Shown: piece by piece, positions 60,515 through 64,000 of the stretch
Layout of the letters: each line of letters starts with the position of its first letter
Position numbering within the stretch: position 1 is the first letter of the stretch
Origin: Straminergon stramineum
Taxonomy: Eukaryota; Streptophyta; Bryopsida; Hypnales; Calliergonaceae
Length of the DNA stretch: 64,000 nucleotides
Assembly: GCA_963920665.1 (NCBI GenBank)
Contig: OY987263.1
Location: forward strand, 31,422,547 to 31,486,546
Direction of reading: 5' to 3'
Notes under the pieces: model-generated
The model's input: the letters and a program-made list of their open reading frames with translations, nothing else
What the model was told of the DNA's origin: nothing
Databases searched by the model: none
Position numbers and translations under genes: made by a program

Positions 60515-61917
60515 ATGAAGCTCATCCGCGACAAGGATCGAAAACGGTGCGGTAAAATTCACAAGAAGGATGTGGCCATTTTGATCCATCCAAAGATTAA
60601 GGCATTTAAAGGTTGGAGAAATGAACCTGAGCTTTGGAGTTACAAAACGGTTTGCAAATATGTGTATTGGTGCCACATCAGCAAGTTATTTCCCTTGTGT
60701 TGGCACAAACAGCATCTGAAGCAAAACAAAGTAAATCTTGCATACTTGAAGGACGAGGGTTTCATACTTAGATGTTGTGAGGTGTAAAGCACTTGTATTT
60801 GGAGGATTCAACTTACCGAAACGATGATTTCTGTTTGTCTCTTGTGAGAATGGTGTATGCTAAATATGTGTTGAAGAAGGAGGTGGATTGGTCAACATTG
60901 AAGGAGGTCCCTATTGCGATCATTCCGGAGACTGCAAAAATTTTACCACCAGATGAACCTATGGATGTAAAGAAGATCTTATCCAAGGTGAAGTGTGGAA
61001 AGTCATTTGTTCACGATGAAAGCGTGGTTTGGTCAGAGACTTCTAGCTCTGATCAACACACACATGAATACGATGGATATTCTTTCCATAGTGATGACGA
61101 GGAGGTTGCCATACAAGAATCTAGGCCGGCTATGGATGTGGGAGTCCACCAAAGTGGACAATCAGCCCAAGAGCCCATCATAGTACAAGACACGGATGAA
61201 GAAGGCATGGATGATGCGGTGGCTAGGAAAGTGGACCCCGTTTTGCGAGAGGGTGATGGGAGTGGTGGAGGAAGCAATTCAGAACATGAAGAGGCAATGT
61301 TGCTTGCCAAAATAGAAAGTGCAAAATTAGCATTGCATGCAAAGAACGAGCAATTGAAAAATTTGAAGGAGCAAGAAGTGAATCCTACTTTCGTAGAGGT
61401 GTTGAAGCAACAATTGAAGGCCATAACGAACGTCATCGAAGAGAATGACAAGGGCTTCTATTCCTTAAAAAGAAATCCTGATTTTTATTTGAAGGAAATG
61501 AAGAGCGGGAAGGTGCATAAAATGGACCATTATTTGATATGGGAATCAAAACTCGAAACCCTTGTCCGCAAACCTTAGCAGGTATAGAATGAAAGGCAAA
61601 GCCTAGAACTTTAAATAATGGAGAAGAAGAAAGAATATTATGAGGCCGTTGTCCAGCACATTCCTTAAGTAGAGCTTTTGGCTTCTTCCTCGACATATGG
61701 TAGTGTTGCTAGAGAATTAGCAACACTTGAGAAGTTGGTGAAGTTCCATGAGCAAAGATTACCATTGATGGTATCGGAGTTGAAAGCTCTGAGGTCGGAA
61801 AGTCGTTTTTATTCGGATTGGTATAAGTGGAATAAAGCTAAAATTGGGAAGTCTGATGCAAAATTACAACAAATGGGTTCAGAGCCCATTTTGAAGGACC
61901 ACCTCAACACAAAATAA
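60515..61917 (+). pseudogene. Unrecognised coiled-coil protein family, broken copy 2
   Basis: This is a homologue of 51,402-52,762. It starts at ATG 60,515. A one-base shift near 60,785 separates ...LRCCEV from KHLYLEDSTYRN. The second frame has stops at 61,576, 61,585, 61,612 and 61,666 but remains protein-like to 61,917. A basic N-terminus with KAFKGW and YWCHISKLFP is followed by an acidic, Ser-rich centre (around HSDDEE). Then come Leu/Lys/Glu heptads (KIESAKLALHAKNEQLKNLK) that suggest a coiled coil, and a final ARELATLEKLVKFHEQRLPL segment. No known domain is recognised. A nuclear or structural role would be a guess. Block 5 and the shared leader lie upstream; the kinase-like unit is 1.8 kb upstream on the same strand. 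Confidence 0.6.
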
Positions 61918-63161
61918 AATACCTAGGAACACAATGAGGAAAAATACTTTCACCACGATTATTTTGTATGTTGCCTATCATGGTTTTATAAAGAAATGCA
62001 ATGTTTTGAGATAAAACAATGTATATGGTGTCTTGAAGCAATGTGTGTACTAGAATAGTTAAATTGGTGTGGGCACACTAGTGGCATGCATGGAAGGGAG
62101 AAAATGCCACACCATTTTTAGATCTTACAACTTTTCTATATGGATGAATATGTCTTTCTCATGTTTTGGGAGAAGGTGATGGTATGATGAATGGAATGGG
62201 ATTCTCATGCATAATTACAATCAAATAGGAACATGGGATTTATGGGAAGTTTTTCATTCTTGACCGTAAAAGTCAACATAGTATTTTGTGAGAATGTCCT
62301 TATGAAATCTACAGTACAACTTGTATTTATGATTTTCGTATGAATAGTAGAGAACTAAGAACCGATTGTGCCCAAAATACCATATTAATCAAGGAAATTT
62401 ATTGGGCTTATTTCTCTCGGGTGATTTGCTTCATTGTTCCTCCTTGTATATAGGATTTTTTAGAATTCTAGCTTTAGCGTAATTTGAAGAAAATTACAAT
62501 GGATATTGAGGAATTAGGTAGGTTTTATATGTAAGTTGGCCTACTCATGTGTTTTATGAATTAAAATTTTGACCCCCAAGGACAGGGTGAACCATTTGAA
62601 GGTATGGTAATGTGAAGTCAACAAGTCAACATCCACGAAAAGGGGCATGTTGTATTTGAATGCCTCTTATTCCTTCTTTGGCCAAGTATCTTGAAAGCTT
62701 AGAGGAAAAGCTTCCAATAATTAGAACCTCATGATTTTAAAGAATATGAAAGGAAATATCCAATTGGACAATGATGCTCCACTCTAGTGAGTAGTGACCT
62801 AGTTTTCTTCTCAATGCAAGTGAAATTAATTTGGAAAGTGAAACTTTAGGAGCTTTGTTGATTTAATTCATACAAACTATTTTCGGAAGAACTAGAAAAG
62901 ATCATTCTCGATATGATTTCAGAAATTGGTACTTTGGTAGAGAGGAAAAAAAGGTAGTATTAAATAAAAATCAATGCCATATAGAATTGCCGTACATAGG
63001 TATGCTAGGAAGTCGTAGAAGTGGAATGAAAGAAGCAAACCCTAAACCACTCCATCGTACTTGCCAAAACAACTAGAAACATAGTGTAACTAAAACCTAA
63101 CCCTTATTTGTCATCTATTATGATGGGAAGTAAGGCTAAATTGCATGATTCCTATGAATGT
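61918..63161. other. Non-coding stretch between two ORF units
   Basis: AT-rich. No coding signal, RNA gene or repeat was recognised. Confidence 0.5.
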
Positions 63162-64000
63162 CTAGTCAATTACATTTGGGTTGTTTTGAGAGCCACTTCC
63201 TTCACCTTGTTCGTAGGTCGATGCTTCCCCAACCCCAAGCTTTTGCTTTACACGGGTTCGTGAAGTGGGCCCATCTGCCTTCAAAATTGATTGCAACATG
63301 TTGGAGTCTTGTAGAGCTTGGAGGGTCCTTGTTGTTTGCGGAGAATGTGCTTCCAACAAGTAGTCAAGTGTTTGACTTTGGTGATATGGTCGGTACATAG
63401 AGTCCAGGTAAGCCATACTAGTCAAGTCTTCTAGGGAGGCACTATCATCTTGATTAGCCACCTTTTGTCCTTCTAAATTCCAACGGTGTCATTGCAGATG
63501 AGGATCCCACTTGAAGGTTGAGGAGGTCTTGTCCCAATATCCACCAAAGCATTGGAAGAAGAATGCCCTTCTCCCTTCATTTTGTAGCCCCTTTCCCATG
63601 AGCCTCGGTGCAACTCTGGCAATTTCGTCTGGGTATGTTTCCCAATTCAATTGCGAGCTAGGAAGTCCTTTTTCTTGATCATGTTGTCCTTCTCGCCAAC
63701 TCCAAACCAAATCTCGGCCCCACAAGGTTGTATCAGCCGTAGTATCACAGGTGTGTTCCCAAGAAGGAGGCATGTAGGTCGTCAAGTTGAACATGGTATA
63801 TAGGCGATTGTGGAATGGTGCTGAACAAATCACACAACATCATCTAATCAAGCATTGCATGATGAGACATTGGGGGTGGTATACATGTGCACAAGATCCT
63901 AGTGCCCACCCCCCTTCTGGGCCAAATTGTTCAAAACATATGGGACATTTGGTATGGTCCCAAACAAAAGGTGCAAGCTTGGGCCACATGAGCATTCATT
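63162..64000 (-). pseudogene. RING-finger-like ORF, broken and cut by the window edge
   Basis: Read on the minus strand from the right edge, an ATG at about 63,995 opens a frame with C-P-I-C, about 14 residues, then C-A-H-V-Y-H-P-Q-C and finally C-V-I-C. This is the C-x2-C ... C-x-H-x2-H-x2-C ... C-x2-C ligand order of a RING-H2 finger, as in E3 ubiquitin ligases. An in-frame TGA lies between the last two ligand pairs (63,840-63,842) and another stop at 63,489-63,491; the frame then runs to 63,162. The rest (SWEHTCDTTADTTLWGRDL, SQLNWETYPDEIARVAPRLM) is not recognised. It may be complete or start further right. Whether a GC-rich block lies upstream cannot be seen. Confidence 0.5.

Overview
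This is nuclear DNA of a land plant. Introns are short GT-AG introns. The genes include a photosystem I antenna protein (LHCA1), a thylakoid-lumen PSI assembly factor (PSA2 type), a plastid-type purine biosynthesis enzyme (GART), a vacuolar two-pore cation channel (TPC1), the ribosome biogenesis GTPase BMS1 and a COX7a-like mitochondrial protein. The LHCA1 leader and the general feel suggest a seedless plant, perhaps a bryophyte, but the species cannot be settled from this sequence. Exons were modelled by eye. Each model closes in frame from start codon to stop codon with GT-AG introns.

Layout. Positions 1-42,000 are a gene-bearing half in AT-rich DNA: COX7a-like (2,074-2,280, +), PSA2 (6,223-7,501, +, 5 exons), LHCA1 (13,161-14,749, +, 4 exons), GART (16,096-18,502, -, 5 exons), BMS1 (19,241-27,000, +, 16 exons) and TPC1 (32,905-41,916, +, 23 exons). 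GART and BMS1 are divergent and share a promoter of about 740 bp carrying telo-box motifs. The spaces between genes hold dispersed repeats, including a miniature inverted-repeat element with about 28-bp termini; two of its three copies lie here.

Positions 42,000-64,000 contain no intact gene. They hold decayed, intronless ORF units: a hAT transposase (-), two homologous copies of an unrecognised coiled-coil family (one on each strand), a protein-kinase-like ORF (+) and a RING-finger-like ORF at the right edge (-). All carry in-frame stops or frameshifts. The four complete units each have a GC-rich repeat block directly upstream, always in the same polarity relative to the ORF (coding strand reads roughly GACCCGCGGTCGCC). 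Three of them also share a short conserved leader between block and ORF, although they encode two unrelated proteins. This shared 5' architecture is the best candidate in the window for an undescribed element family.

How the genes relate: PSA2 and LHCA1 both serve photosystem I and both have a copy of the same dispersed repeat upstream. GART (purine supply) and BMS1 (40S ribosome maturation) are both growth-related and share a promoter region. TPC1 and COX7a-like have no evident link to their neighbours.
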